A stretch of 64,000 bases of DNA from Halarchaeum nitratireducens (GTDB lineage: Archaea; Halobacteriota; Halobacteria; Halobacteriales; Halobacteriaceae): assembly GCF_014647155.1 (NCBI RefSeq), contig NZ_BMOQ01000007.1, forward strand, positions 1 through 64,000, in the 5' to 3' direction. The notes beneath the pieces were generated by a model. The model ran no database searches. It had not been told where the DNA came from and saw nothing but the letters and a program-made list of their open reading frames with translations. Below, in pieces: positions 16,532 to 25,386 of this stretch. The position numbers and the translations under genes are program-made. Each line of letters opens with the position of its first letter. The stretch's first letter is position 1.

Positions 16532-17493
16532 CCGAGGACGACCCCGACATCGAGACCGACATCGACGACCTCCAAGACCGAATCGACGCGGTCCGCGCGG
16601 AGATCGGGAAGCAGATCGTGGGCCAACGGGAGGTGATCGACCAACTGCTCGTCTGCGTGCTCGCGGACGGCAACGCCCTCCTGGAGAGCAACCCCGGGCT
16701 CGGCAAGACGTCGCTGGTCCGGGCGCTCGCGGCGGCGAGCGACCTCTCCTTCTCGCGCGTCCAGAACACCCCCGACCTGATGCCCTCCGACATCACGGGG
16801 ACGGAGATCATCCGCGAGAGCGGGACGGGCCGCGAGTTCGTCTTCGAGGAGGGGCCGATCTTCGCCAACGTCGTCCTCGCCGACGAGATCAACCGCGCGA
16901 CGCCGAAGACGCAGGCGGCGATGCTCGAAGCGATGCAGGAAAAGCAGGTGACGGCCGCGGGCGAGACGTACGCCCTCCCGGAGCCGTTCTTCGTGCTCGC
17001 CACGCAGAACCCGATCGATCAGGAGGGGACGTATCCGCTCCCGGAAGCGCAGACCGATCGCTTCCTGCTGAAGATCGTCGTCGACTATCCGGAGAGCGAA
17101 GCGGAGCGCGAGATCGTCCGACGCTACACGGGCGACGTCCGTCCCGACCCCGTCGAGCGCGTACTGACGGACGAGCAGATCCGGGCGATCCAGTCGCTCG
17201 TCCGCGGCGTGCCGATCGCGGACGACCTCCGCGATCGCGCGATCGACCTCGTTCGCGCGACCCGCGAGGCCGACGAGATCGAGTACGGCGCGAGCCCGCG
17301 GGCGAGCATGGGGCTCGTTCGGACCGCGAAGGCCCGCGCCTTCCTCGCCGGGCGCGCGCACGTGAGCTGGGACGACGTCGAGGCGATGGCCCGACCCGTG
17401 CTCCGCCACCGCATCCGGCTGGACTTCCGCGCGGAACGCGAGGGCGTGACGCCCGACGACGCCGTCGGTCGTCTACTGGACGAGCGCGAATGA
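16528..17493 (+). CDS. moxR: MoxR-family AAA+ ATPase
   Basis: A 321-residue cytosolic AAA+ chaperone-like ATPase. Walker A is ESNPGLGKTSL near residue 52, Walker B is VVLADEINRA near 117, sensor 1 is FFVLATQNPIDQEGTYPLPEAQ, and a C-terminal lid domain extends from about 220. MoxR proteins remodel or activate partner complexes and are usually encoded beside DUF58 and VWA proteins, as here. ATG 16528 overlaps the previous stop (ATGA), so stoichiometric translation with the neighbours is likely. Confidence 0.95.
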   Translation: MTEDDPDIETDIDDLQDRIDAVRAEIGKQIVGQREVIDQLLVCVLADGNALLESNPGLGKTSLVRALAAASDLSFSRVQNTPDLMPSDITGTEIIRESGTGREFVFEEGPIFANVVLADEINRATPKTQAAMLEAMQEKQVTAAGETYALPEPFFVLATQNPIDQEGTYPLPEAQTDRFLLKIVVDYPESEAEREIVRRYTGDVRPDPVERVLTDEQIRAIQSLVRGVPIADDLRDRAIDLVRATREADEIEYGASPRASMGLVRTAKARAFLAGRAHVSWDDVEAMARPVLRHRIRLDFRAEREGVTPDDAVGRLLDERE

Positions 17494-18368
17494 TCGACCC
17501 CGCCTTCCTCGACGAACTCGCGCGCTTCCGGGCGTCGCTTCGACGCGAGACGTCGGCGCGCCGGCAGGGCGAACAGCGCTCGCCGTACGCTGGCGAGGGG
17601 CTGACGTTCGCGGACTACCGTCGTTACGCGCCCGGCGACGACACCCGCCTCATCGACTGGCGGCTGTTCGCGCGCACCGAGGAGCTGTTCGTGAAGGTCT
17701 TCGAGGCCGAGCGCAACCTCACCGTCCACGTCCTCCTCGACGCGAGCGCGTCGATGGACTACGGCGACGGCGACGCGCGCAAGTTCGACTTCGGTGCGAA
17801 ACTCGGCCTCGGCTTCGCCTATCTCGCCGCCGAGGAGCACAACGACTTCCGGTTCTCGCTCTTCCGCGAGCGCCCCGAACGAATCGATACGGGCCGCTCG
17901 ACGCGGAGCGAACTCCTCGCGCTCGTCGATCGGCTGAACGACACCACGCCCGCGGGCGAGACGGCGTTCGTCGACGCCCTCGACGACTACGCGGCGACGA
18001 TCGGCTCGAAGTCCCTCGTGATCGTCGTCAGCGACCTCCTCGTCGACCCGGACGCCGTCGCGTCGGGCGTCGCCGCGCTCTCGCGCAACGACGTCGTCCT
18101 CCCGCAGGTGCTCTCGCCGGCCGAGCTCGACCCGGAGCCGACCGGCGACACGATCTTCCGCGACCTCGAAACGGGGTCGACGGAGCGGGCGTACTTCGGC
18201 GGGCGACGCACCACACAGTACCGCGAGCGCCTCGACGAGCACGTCGCCGCCGTCGCTCAGCGCGCCCGTGACATGCGGGCCGACCACGCCCTGATCGACA
18301 CCGGGCAGGACTTCTTCGACGCCTTCGCCGCGCTCCGGGCCGAGCCGGACGCGGCGGCGCGACGCTGA
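17490..18368 (+). CDS. DUF58 (VWA-containing) protein, MoxR partner
   Basis: A 292-residue soluble protein that closes the operon. The N-terminal DUF58 signature is RRQGEQRSPYAGEGLTFADYR followed by YAPGDDTRLIDWRLFARTEELFVKVFEAE. The embedded VWA fold has the metal site LLDASASMDYGDGD near residue 85 and continues with VIVVSDLLVDPDAV. DUF58 proteins are thought to be the adapter through which MoxR acts on its target. The ATG overlaps the MoxR stop by 4 nt. Confidence 0.93.
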   Translation: MIDPAFLDELARFRASLRRETSARRQGEQRSPYAGEGLTFADYRRYAPGDDTRLIDWRLFARTEELFVKVFEAERNLTVHVLLDASASMDYGDGDARKFDFGAKLGLGFAYLAAEEHNDFRFSLFRERPERIDTGRSTRSELLALVDRLNDTTPAGETAFVDALDDYAATIGSKSLVIVVSDLLVDPDAVASGVAALSRNDVVLPQVLSPAELDPEPTGDTIFRDLETGSTERAYFGGRRTTQYRERLDEHVAAVAQRARDMRADHALIDTGQDFFDAFAALRAEPDAAARR

Positions 18369-18483
18369 GACGGGACGGTGATGCGTGGCTCGCGCGGGCG
18401 CGAACCCGCCCCTCGTGAGCGCTATTGAGACCGCTATACTCCTCCTAGTAAGGTACACGGGTGCCACCGTCGTCGCTCGGCGT

Positions 18484-19281
18484 ATGGCGACGCTCGCAGA
18501 CAGACGCGGGACGGGGGGCGGCCGAGAGCCGACTGGAGACGTGTTCGAGAGCGCGCGGCGGGCGCTCGATCGCGAACGCGAGGTCCTCGACGCCGAGCGC
18601 GACGCCTTCGACGCGTTCGCCCGGCGCGTCGACGCGCTCGGGACGACCGACACCGCCGGCGACCCCTACGGCGGACTGCTCGCCGACCGCGGCGACGGGC
18701 GCGCGAGTTCGGGGGTCCGCGAGGCGTACGCGGAGACGGTGATGGCCGTCCCGCACTACGACGCGGAGTACGGCGAGTCGTATCGCGCGCACCTCGCGGC
18801 GGAGTTCGGCCCCGCGCTCGCCGCCGCGCTCCGCGACGAGCCGGGTCTCCCCGCCTTCCTCCAACAGCAGGTCGTCGCCGCGGCTCGCGACGCCGAGGAG
18901 AGCCGCGCGACCGTCGTGGTGGCGCTCGATCGCGAGCGCGACGCCCTCGGCGACACGGCGGCCGCCCTCGCCGATATCGAGACGGAGCGCGCCGTCGTCG
19001 ACTCCCGGCCCTTCGCCTCCTGCGAGCGGGCAGCGCTCGTCCGCCTGCGCGACGACCTCGACGACCTCGCGGCGCGCTGCGAGTCGCTCGCGGAACGCCG
19101 ACAGGCGGGTGACCTCCGTCCGGAGCGACAGGTCCCCGCGTCGTTCGACGCACCGGGCTTCGAGGAGTACGTCTACGGCGAGACGGGGACGACGTACCCC
19201 GTCCTCTCGGCGATCGCGCGGGAGAGCGAGCGCGTCGAGCGAACGCGCGCGGCGGTCGATCGGGCGCTCGACTCGCGCTGA
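18484..19281 (+). CDS. Coiled-coil hypothetical protein, paralogue of the 6108 gene
   Basis: A 265-residue helical protein that aligns along its length with the 6108-6899 product: N-terminal RRALDREREVLDAERDAFDA, middle VREAYAETVMAVPHYDAEYG and EEFGPALAAAL-like segment, and C-terminal TTYPVLSAIARESERVERTR. No membrane segment, no catalytic motif. Probably the same DUF7260-like group. ATG 18484 is preferred over the upstream in-frame GTG/ATG because homology with the paralogue begins just after it. A modest AT-rich stretch (CTATACTCCTCCTAGTAAGG, about 18434-18453) may be its promoter, separating it from the MoxR operon. Confidence 0.7.
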   Translation: MATLADRRGTGGGREPTGDVFESARRALDREREVLDAERDAFDAFARRVDALGTTDTAGDPYGGLLADRGDGRASSGVREAYAETVMAVPHYDAEYGESYRAHLAAEFGPALAAALRDEPGLPAFLQQQVVAAARDAEESRATVVVALDRERDALGDTAAALADIETERAVVDSRPFASCERAALVRLRDDLDDLAARCESLAERRQAGDLRPERQVPASFDAPGFEEYVYGETGTTYPVLSAIARESERVERTRAAVDRALDSR

Positions 19282-19389
19282 CGGGCGAACGACGAGTGAC
19301 CGACGAGGCGGCGAGCGACCGCCGTCTCCCGCGCCCACACCGCCCGGCGGCCACCCACCACTATGCGTCCCGGCCGTGAACGAACCCGC

Positions 19390-20421
19390 ATGACCGCCGC
19401 GGATCTCCGCGACCTGCTCGCCGAGGCGACGGACCTCACGATCGTCTGTCACAACAACCCGGACCCGGACTGCCTCGCGAGCGCGCTGGCGCTCGGGCGC
19501 ATCGCCGCCGCGGCGGGGGTCGACGAGCGGCGCATCCTCTACAGCGGCGATATCTCCCACCAGCAGAACCGGGCGTTCGTCAACCTCCTCGACGTCGACC
19601 TCGCGTCGCTCGATCCGGCGACCGTCCTCGACCGCGAGACCGGATCGCTCCTCGCGTTCGTCGATCACGGCGTCCCGGGACGGAACAACCGCGTCCCGGA
19701 GGGCACGCCGGTCGACATCGTGATCGATCACCACCCCCACGAGGCGCTCGATGCGCGCTTCGTCGACCACCGCGAGGACGTCGGCGCGACGGCGACGATC
19801 CTCACCGAGTACGTCCGCGAGCTCGACGTCGAACTCGACGCGACGCTCGCCACCGCGCTCCTGTTCGCCATCCGCCGCGAGACGCTCGGTTTCCTCCGCG
19901 GCGTGACGCGCGCCGAGTACGAGGGCGCGGCGTTCCTCCACGAGCCGGCGGACGCCGATCTCCTGCGCCGTCTCGCCTCCCCCGCGGTCACCGGCGCGAC
20001 CGCCGACGCCATCGCCACCGCGATCGAGAACCGCTCGATCCGCGGGTCGACCCTCCTCTCGAACGTCGGCTGGACGAGCGAGCGCGACGCCCTCCCGCAG
20101 GCCGCCGACTACCTCGCCACGCTCGAAGGCGTCGAGACCGCGGTCGTCTTCGGGATCGTGGACGAGCGCGTCCAGCTCAGCGCCCGCTCGACGGACTCCC
20201 GAGTGCACGTCGGGGACGCGCTCGCCGACGCCTTCGACGACGTCGGGAACGCCGGCGGCCACCGCGAGATGGCGGGCGGCGAGATCCCGCTCGGCATCTT
20301 CGCGGACCCCGCCGCCGACGGCGAGACCCTCTGCGATCTCGTCGAGACGGTCGTCGTCGCACGCCTCGCCGACGCGTTCGGACTGAGCGATGTCGAGGGC
20401 GAGGCGGAAACGGAGGAGTAG
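19390..20421 (+). CDS. DHH-family phosphoesterase
   Basis: A 343-residue cytosolic metal-dependent phosphoesterase of the DHH/RecJ superfamily. Motifs in order are CHNNPDPDCLASALALG (metal-binding Asp pair near residue 25), FVDHGVPG, VIDHHPHEALDARF (the DHH triad near 115) and a C-terminal DHHA1-like domain ending in the GGHREMAGGEIPLG glycine-rich motif near 295. Such proteins cleave nanoRNA, cyclic dinucleotides or related substrates; which one applies cannot be decided. The ATG at 19390 directly precedes the first conserved strand. Confidence 0.9.
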   Translation: MTAADLRDLLAEATDLTIVCHNNPDPDCLASALALGRIAAAAGVDERRILYSGDISHQQNRAFVNLLDVDLASLDPATVLDRETGSLLAFVDHGVPGRNNRVPEGTPVDIVIDHHPHEALDARFVDHREDVGATATILTEYVRELDVELDATLATALLFAIRRETLGFLRGVTRAEYEGAAFLHEPADADLLRRLASPAVTGATADAIATAIENRSIRGSTLLSNVGWTSERDALPQAADYLATLEGVETAVVFGIVDERVQLSARSTDSRVHVGDALADAFDDVGNAGGHREMAGGEIPLGIFADPAADGETLCDLVETVVVARLADAFGLSDVEGEAETEE

Positions 20422-20445
20422 GGGCTCGGCCGACGCGGCGCGACG

Positions 20446-21807
20446 CTACGAGTCAGACAGGTGTCCGGGCACCCACTCGCCGTCGAACTCCTCGTGGAGG
20501 AACGGCTTCGGGTTCTCGCCGGCGTAGGAGGCGACGAGCTGGCCGTCGCCTTCGAGGTAGTACTTGTAGGTGGTGAGCCCGTCGAGACCGACGGGACCGC
20601 GGGCGTGGATCTTGCCCGTGCTGATGCCGACCTCCGCGCCGAGGCCGTAGCGGTAGCCGTCGGCGAAGCGCGTCGAGGCGTTGTGGAAGACGCTCGCGGC
20701 GTCGACCCGGCGCATGAAGTCGCCGGCGCGATCGGCGTCGTCGGTCAGGATCGACTCGGTGTGCTTCGAGCCGTTGGCGTTGACGTGCGCGACCGCGTCG
20801 TCGAGCGAGTCGACGACCTTCACGGCGAGGACGAGGTCACCGTACTCCTGCGTCCAGTCGGCCTCGCGGGCGGGTGTGACGTCGACGTCGGCGTCAGCGG
20901 CGATCTCGCGGGTTCGGTCGTCGCCGCGGAGTTCGACGCCGGCGTCGTCGTAGCGCGCGAGCACGTCCGGGAGGAACTCGTCGGCGACCGACGCGTGGAC
21001 GAGCAGCGTCTCGACGGCGTTGCAGACCGCGGGGTACTGGACCTTCGCGTCCAGAGCGACGTCCGCGGCCGTGTCGAGGTCGGCGTCGCGGTCGACGTAG
21101 ACGTGACAGACGCCCTCCGTGTGCCCGAGGACGGGGATCTTCGTGTTGTCCTGGACGTATTGGACGAAGGCCGAGCTCCCGCGGGGCATCACGAGGTCGA
21201 CCGACTCGTCCATCCCGAGGAGGGTGTCGACGTCCTCGCGGGCCTCGATGAGCTGGGCCCAGCCGTCGGGCATCTCGTCGGTGGCGTCGCGGATGAGCTC
21301 GTAGAGGACGCGATTCGAGTGCGTCGCCTCGCTGCCGCCCTTGAGGATGACCGCGTTTCCGGACTTCAGGGCGAGCGCGGCGATCTGGACGAGCGCGTCC
21401 GGCCGGGACTCGAAGACGGTGGCGACGACGCCGATCGGGACGCCGACCTTGTAGAGTTCGAGCGCCTCGTCGAGCCGTCTGGCCTCCAGAGTCTCACCGA
21501 GCGGGTCGCGTTGGTCGGCGACGCTGCGCACCATCTCGGCGATGCTCTCGACCTTCGCGGCGTCGAGCGTCAGCCGATCGACGAACGACTGGGTGTAGTC
21601 CCCCGCCGCGAGTTTCTCCTCCGCCGCGGCGACGTCCGTCTCGTTCGCGTCGAGGATCTCGTCCGCGGCGTCCTCGATGGCGTCCGCGACGGCGCGGAGC
21701 GCGGCGCTCCGGTCGTCGTCGGAGACGTTCGCGAGGTCGAGCGCGGCCGCCTCGGCGGCCTCGACCTTCGTCTCGGTGGATGGCTCACTCTCACGCATCG
21801 TCGTCAC
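20446..21807 (-). CDS. proA: Gamma-glutamyl phosphate reductase
   Basis: Second enzyme of proline synthesis: NADPH-dependent reduction of glutamyl-5-phosphate to the semialdehyde. The 453-residue product has the aldehyde-dehydrogenase-like ProA fold, with the catalytic Cys in [14 protein letters not shown] near residue 265, the NADP-binding region [28 protein letters not shown] described by its first 20 residues at about 130, and [20 protein letters not shown] at the end. The start may be the first ATG (MTT) or the nearby MRESEP. It overlaps the 3' end of proB by 17 nt and is translated with it. Confidence 0.93.
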   Translation of the reverse strand: MTTMRESEPSTETKVEAAEAAALDLANVSDDDRSAALRAVADAIEDAADEILDANETDVAAAEEKLAAGDYTQSFVDRLTLDAAKVESIAEMVRSVADQRDPLGETLEARRLDEALELYKVGVPIGVVATVFESRPDALVQIAALALKSGNAVILKGGSEATHSNRVLYELIRDATDEMPDGWAQLIEAREDVDTLLGMDESVDLVMPRGSSAFVQYVQDNTKIPVLGHTEGVCHVYVDRDADLDTAADVALDAKVQYPAVCNAVETLLVHASVADEFLPDVLARYDDAGVELRGDDRTREIAADADVDVTPAREADWTQEYGDLVLAVKVVDSLDDAVAHVNANGSKHTESILTDDADRAGDFMRRVDAASVFHNASTRFADGYRYGLGAEVGISTGKIHARGPVGLDGLTTYKYYLEGDGQLVASYAGENPKPFLHEEFDGEWVPGHLSDS

Positions 21808-22633
21808 CGTCGACCGGGAGGAATATCGTTCCCACGGGTTCGCCGCGGGCGACGCGTTCGAGGACGTCCGGGGCGTCCGAGGCCGCGATGATCGCGGGCG
21901 AGCCGTGTTCGGCGACCTGTCTCGCGCCCTGCACCTTCGTCCGGATGCCGCCGAAGGCGTCCGTCGAGGTGTCCTCGACGAGGTCCTGTATCTCGTCGTA
22001 GTTCTCTCCGACCGCCGCGACGCGTCGCGCCCCGTCGTCGCGCTTCGGGTTGCCGGTGTAGACGCCGCCGACGTCCGTGAGCGTCACGAGGAGGTCGACG
22101 TCGATGCCGACCGCGAGCGACGAGGAGAGCATGTCGTTGTCGCCGATGCGGATCTCCTCGGTGGCGACCGCGTCGTTCTCGTTCACGACCGGGACGACGC
22201 CCCACTCGAAGAGCGTCTCGATCGTGTTCTGGAGGTTCGTGTAGCGCTCGGGGTCCTCCAGGTCGTGTTGGGTGAGGAGGAGCTGGGCGACCTGCGTGTC
22301 GTAGCGCCCGAAGCTCTCCGTGTAGCGGTGCATCAGACGGCCCTGTCCGACCGTGGAGAGCGCCTGCGACTCCTCGACGGTCTCGCGGTCCTCGTCGATG
22401 TCGAGCATCCCGATCCCCGCGCCGACCGCGCCCGAGGAGACGAGGAGAACCTCCTTCCCGCGTTCGCGCAGCGCCGCGATGTCGTCGACGAGCTTGTCGA
22501 GCTTCGCGTCGTCGAGGTTCGAATCGTCATCCGTGAGCGAGTTCGTCCCCGCCTTCACGACGACGCGCTCGGCGTCCGCGGCGAGCCGGCGCGCCGTCGT
22601 CGCGTCCGGCCCGGTATCGACGGCGTTAGACAC
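21791..22633 (-). CDS. proB: Glutamate 5-kinase (no PUA domain)
   Basis: First enzyme of proline synthesis: ATP-dependent phosphorylation of glutamate. At 280 residues it consists of the amino-acid kinase domain only; bacterial ProB usually has an additional C-terminal PUA domain. Visible motifs are [41 protein letters not shown] and [18 protein letters not shown]. It is the first gene of a proBA operon; no proC is adjacent in this window. Confidence 0.93.
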   Translation of the reverse strand: MSNAVDTGPDATTARRLAADAERVVVKAGTNSLTDDDSNLDDAKLDKLVDDIAALRERGKEVLLVSSGAVGAGIGMLDIDEDRETVEESQALSTVGQGRLMHRYTESFGRYDTQVAQLLLTQHDLEDPERYTNLQNTIETLFEWGVVPVVNENDAVATEEIRIGDNDMLSSSLAVGIDVDLLVTLTDVGGVYTGNPKRDDGARRVAAVGENYDEIQDLVEDTSTDAFGGIRTKVQGARQVAEHGSPAIIAASDAPDVLERVARGEPVGTIFLPVDGDDDA

Positions 22634-22774
22634 GCCCGCTCACCCCGGCGTCGGTGCGGTCCGTGTGCGTCATTACGTCGAACCACGCGCCGAAGCGCTC
22701 ATACACCCTTTGGTTCCGCGCGTCGGCGCGTGCCGGCCGAAGACACTTACCCAATCCGGGTGAAGCGGGCGGAC

Positions 22775-24037
22775 ATGGAACGGCCCCGAACGCGACGCCG
22801 CGCCCTCCACGCGCTCGGTACCGGTCTCGTCGCGGCCCTCGCCGGCTGTCTCGACGGCGGAGGGAGCGAGGAGACGACGAGCACCGAGACGACGCGAACG
22901 ACGTCCCGCGGCACCGGTGCGGGCATCGACGAACGCGAGACCGCGACGCCGCCCGGCGAGCCCGCGCTCTCCCTGACGGGCGCGTGGCCGCGACCGCGCT
23001 TCGACGCCGCGAACACCGCGGCGAACCCCGACGGCACGGGCCTGCGCGACGGCGAGCAGTACTGGCGACTCGACGCCGGGACCGCCGCCGTGGTCGCCGA
23101 CGGGACGCTCTACAACACCTATCGACGCGACCAGGACCGCGCCGACCTGACGCGGCGCGACCCGGCGACGATGGCCGTCTCGTCGCGCACGTCGCTCGTC
23201 GACTACGGCGTGAACGGGCCGCCCGTCGTCGGGGACGGCCGCGTCCACGTCACGACCTTCGACGAGGCCTTCTGCCTCGCCGCCGAGCGCGACGCCGTGC
23301 TGTGGCGCGGCCCGAAGATGGACGGAATCCAGTGTCCGCCGGCCCTCACGGACGACGTCGTCTACGTCAACAGCGGCGGCTTCGAGCGGACGCCCGCACA
23401 CCTCAGCGCGTTCGACGCCGCGGACGGCGCGGAGCGCTGGCGCTACGACACCGCCGCGGAGTCGAAGGGGACGCCCGCGGTCGCGGCCGGGACGGTGTAC
23501 GTCGCGGCGCGCGACGGCCTCCACGCCGTCGATGCCGAAAGCGGCGAGCGGGTCTTCCGCCAGCCCGCGGTCTCCGAGCCGTGGTCGACGCCGGTCGCGG
23601 CGCACGGCGCGGTGTACGCGTTCGGCGGCGACGAGAACGAGTCGCTCGTCGCGGTGGATACGGCGAGCGGCGACATCCGGTGGCGGACGGCGCTCCCGCG
23701 GATGGGGAACGCCCCGCCGGTCGCGGACGCGTCGTATCTCTACGTCGGCACCGAGTCGGGGGTCGCGGCGCTCGATCCCGAGGACGGATCGGTCGCCGCG
23801 CGCCTCGGTGGCGGTGGCACGCCGGCGGCGCTCGCCGGCGACGTCGTCTACGCGGCCGATCGCGGGACGCTCCGCGCGCTCGACCGCGAGGGGAGCGGCG
23901 AACTGTGGTCGCACGAGACGGAGCGAGTGCAGGTGACGGACGTGCTCTCGCAGTCGATCCACGGCGTCACGCCCGTCGACGGCGGGGTGTACGTGCACGC
24001 CGCGGACGGCTTCCACGGTATCGGGCCGACACGCTAG
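22775..24037 (+). CDS. TAT-exported PQQ-like beta-propeller lipoprotein (copy 1)
   Basis: A 420-residue predicted cell-surface lipoprotein. The N-terminus RPRTRRRALHALGTGLVAAL followed by AGC is a twin-arginine signal with a lipobox. A Thr/Ser/Glu-rich linker follows to about residue 65. The rest is a PQQ-binding-like beta propeller with repeated blades of the form V.A..GTVYVAARDGLHAVDAESGE and IRWRTALPRMGNAPPVADAS. Whether it binds a cofactor is unknown; such proteins often act in protein-protein interaction or as quinoprotein-like domains. ATG 22775. Paralogue of the next gene; last 30 codons nearly identical. Confidence 0.88.
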   Translation: MERPRTRRRALHALGTGLVAALAGCLDGGGSEETTSTETTRTTSRGTGAGIDERETATPPGEPALSLTGAWPRPRFDAANTAANPDGTGLRDGEQYWRLDAGTAAVVADGTLYNTYRRDQDRADLTRRDPATMAVSSRTSLVDYGVNGPPVVGDGRVHVTTFDEAFCLAAERDAVLWRGPKMDGIQCPPALTDDVVYVNSGGFERTPAHLSAFDAADGAERWRYDTAAESKGTPAVAAGTVYVAARDGLHAVDAESGERVFRQPAVSEPWSTPVAAHGAVYAFGGDENESLVAVDTASGDIRWRTALPRMGNAPPVADASYLYVGTESGVAALDPEDGSVAARLGGGGTPAALAGDVVYAADRGTLRALDREGSGELWSHETERVQVTDVLSQSIHGVTPVDGGVYVHAADGFHGIGPTR

Positions 24038-24046
24038 ACGGGAGAG

Positions 24047-24102
24047 TCAGAGGGAGGGCCTGAGGCCGAGCGCCGAGACGAGCGAGAGCCCGGCGGCGAG
24101 CG
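24047..24102 (-). pseudogene. Remnant of the 3' end of the presenilin-like gene
   Basis: The minus strand encodes GLSLVSALGLRPSL and a stop, matching the authentic C-terminus GLSLVSALGLGPYL of the 25387-26397 protein. Homology ends abruptly at about 24102. This is a passenger fragment of the segmental duplication, not a gene. Confidence 0.8.
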
Positions 24103-24183
24103 GTCTCTCCCGGGTCAGGAAACCATTCGGTGCCGGCCGTGCGCACCCGAAGACACTTGTCCACGCCGAGTGCAGGCAGATAC

Positions 24184-25377
24184 GTGACACGTTCCCGAAC
24201 GCGACGCTGCGCCCTCCACGCGCTCGGTACCGGTCTCGCCGCGGCCCTCGCCGGCTGTGGTGGGGACGGCAGCCGGACGGACGAGAGTGGCTCAACTGGG
24301 CCTCCCGGGTCGCCCGCCCTCGATGCCGACGGAACGTGGCCGAGTCACCGGTACGACGCCACGAACGCCGCCGTCGTCGCGGACGGCACCGGCCTACTCG
24401 ACATCGAGACGTACTGGATACTCGACGCGGGCGGCGTGCCCGTTGTCTCGGACGACGCGCTCTACAACTGGACACCCGATGCATCGCGGACGACACTCAC
24501 GCGGCGGCGGCCGGGGACCGCCGCAGCGACCGGTCGGGTTTCTCTCGCCAGCGCTGGCGCGAAAGGCTCTCCGACGGTCGCCGACGGTGGTGTCTACGGA
24601 ACGGATGCGGAACGGGCATACCGATTCGATATCACGGCTGATGCGACCCGATGGCGTGGCCCCACGATGCCCGGGATCGAGGTGCCGCCGACGGTCGCCG
24701 GCGGCGTCGTCTACGTCCGTACCGGCGGCGGTGAGCGTACCCACCCGCACCTTCGCGCGCTCGACGCCCAGTCGGGTGAAACGCGCTGGCGTCACGAGAC
24801 CGCAGGGGAGACCGGTGCACCGATCGCCGTGTCGGACACCACCGTCTACCTCACGGACGGTGACGGACTGCACTCGCTCGATACGCGGAACGCTGAGACA
24901 CGATGGCATCGCGCACTTTCAGGTGTCGGATGGAGCACACCGGTCGTGTCGCACGGCTCGGTGTACGTCGTCGACGACACTGCGGGCCTCGTCGCGTTCG
25001 ACGCCGGGACGGGCGAGGAACGGTGGCGGGCGCTCGGCGAACGCGACATCGTCGACCCGCCCGTCGCCGCGGAGGACGCCGTACACGTCGGCGGCGATCG
25101 TCTCGTCTCACTCCATCCGAACGACGGGCGCGTCGTTACCGAATTCGAGGAGTCAGGAGACCCAGTCGGACGTCGCGGTGACACACTCTACGCCGTGGAC
25201 GGGGACACGCTTCGGGCGTTCGACGTCGGCGACGGGCGCCAACGGTGGTGGTACGCGACGGGGTCAGCGACCGACGGAGACACGATCGTCCGCGGGATCC
25301 ACGGCGTCACGCCCGTCGACAGCGCGGTGTACGTGCACGCCGCGGACGGACTCCACGGTATCGGGCCGACGCGCTAG
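24184..25377 (+). CDS. TAT-exported PQQ-like beta-propeller lipoprotein (copy 2)
   Basis: A 397-residue paralogue of the 22775 protein. Starting at GTG 24184, the product reads SRTRRCALHALGTGLAAAL followed by AGC: the first and third Arg of the TAT motif are kept but an RRC replaces RRR. The linker is shorter, and the blades (WRWHETAGETGAP-type, GTGEERWRALGERD) keep the propeller pattern. The coding sequence from about 24550 to 25300 has visibly more A/T at third positions than copy 1, so this copy has diverged in composition although its two ends remain nearly identical to copy 1. Convergent with the presenilin-like gene. Confidence 0.85.
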   Translation: MTRSRTRRCALHALGTGLAAALAGCGGDGSRTDESGSTGPPGSPALDADGTWPSHRYDATNAAVVADGTGLLDIETYWILDAGGVPVVSDDALYNWTPDASRTTLTRRRPGTAAATGRVSLASAGAKGSPTVADGGVYGTDAERAYRFDITADATRWRGPTMPGIEVPPTVAGGVVYVRTGGGERTHPHLRALDAQSGETRWRHETAGETGAPIAVSDTTVYLTDGDGLHSLDTRNAETRWHRALSGVGWSTPVVSHGSVYVVDDTAGLVAFDAGTGEERWRALGERDIVDPPVAAEDAVHVGGDRLVSLHPNDGRVVTEFEESGDPVGRRGDTLYAVDGDTLRAFDVGDGRQRWWYATGSATDGDTIVRGIHGVTPVDSAVYVHAADGLHGIGPTR

Positions 25378-25386
25378 ACGGGAGAG

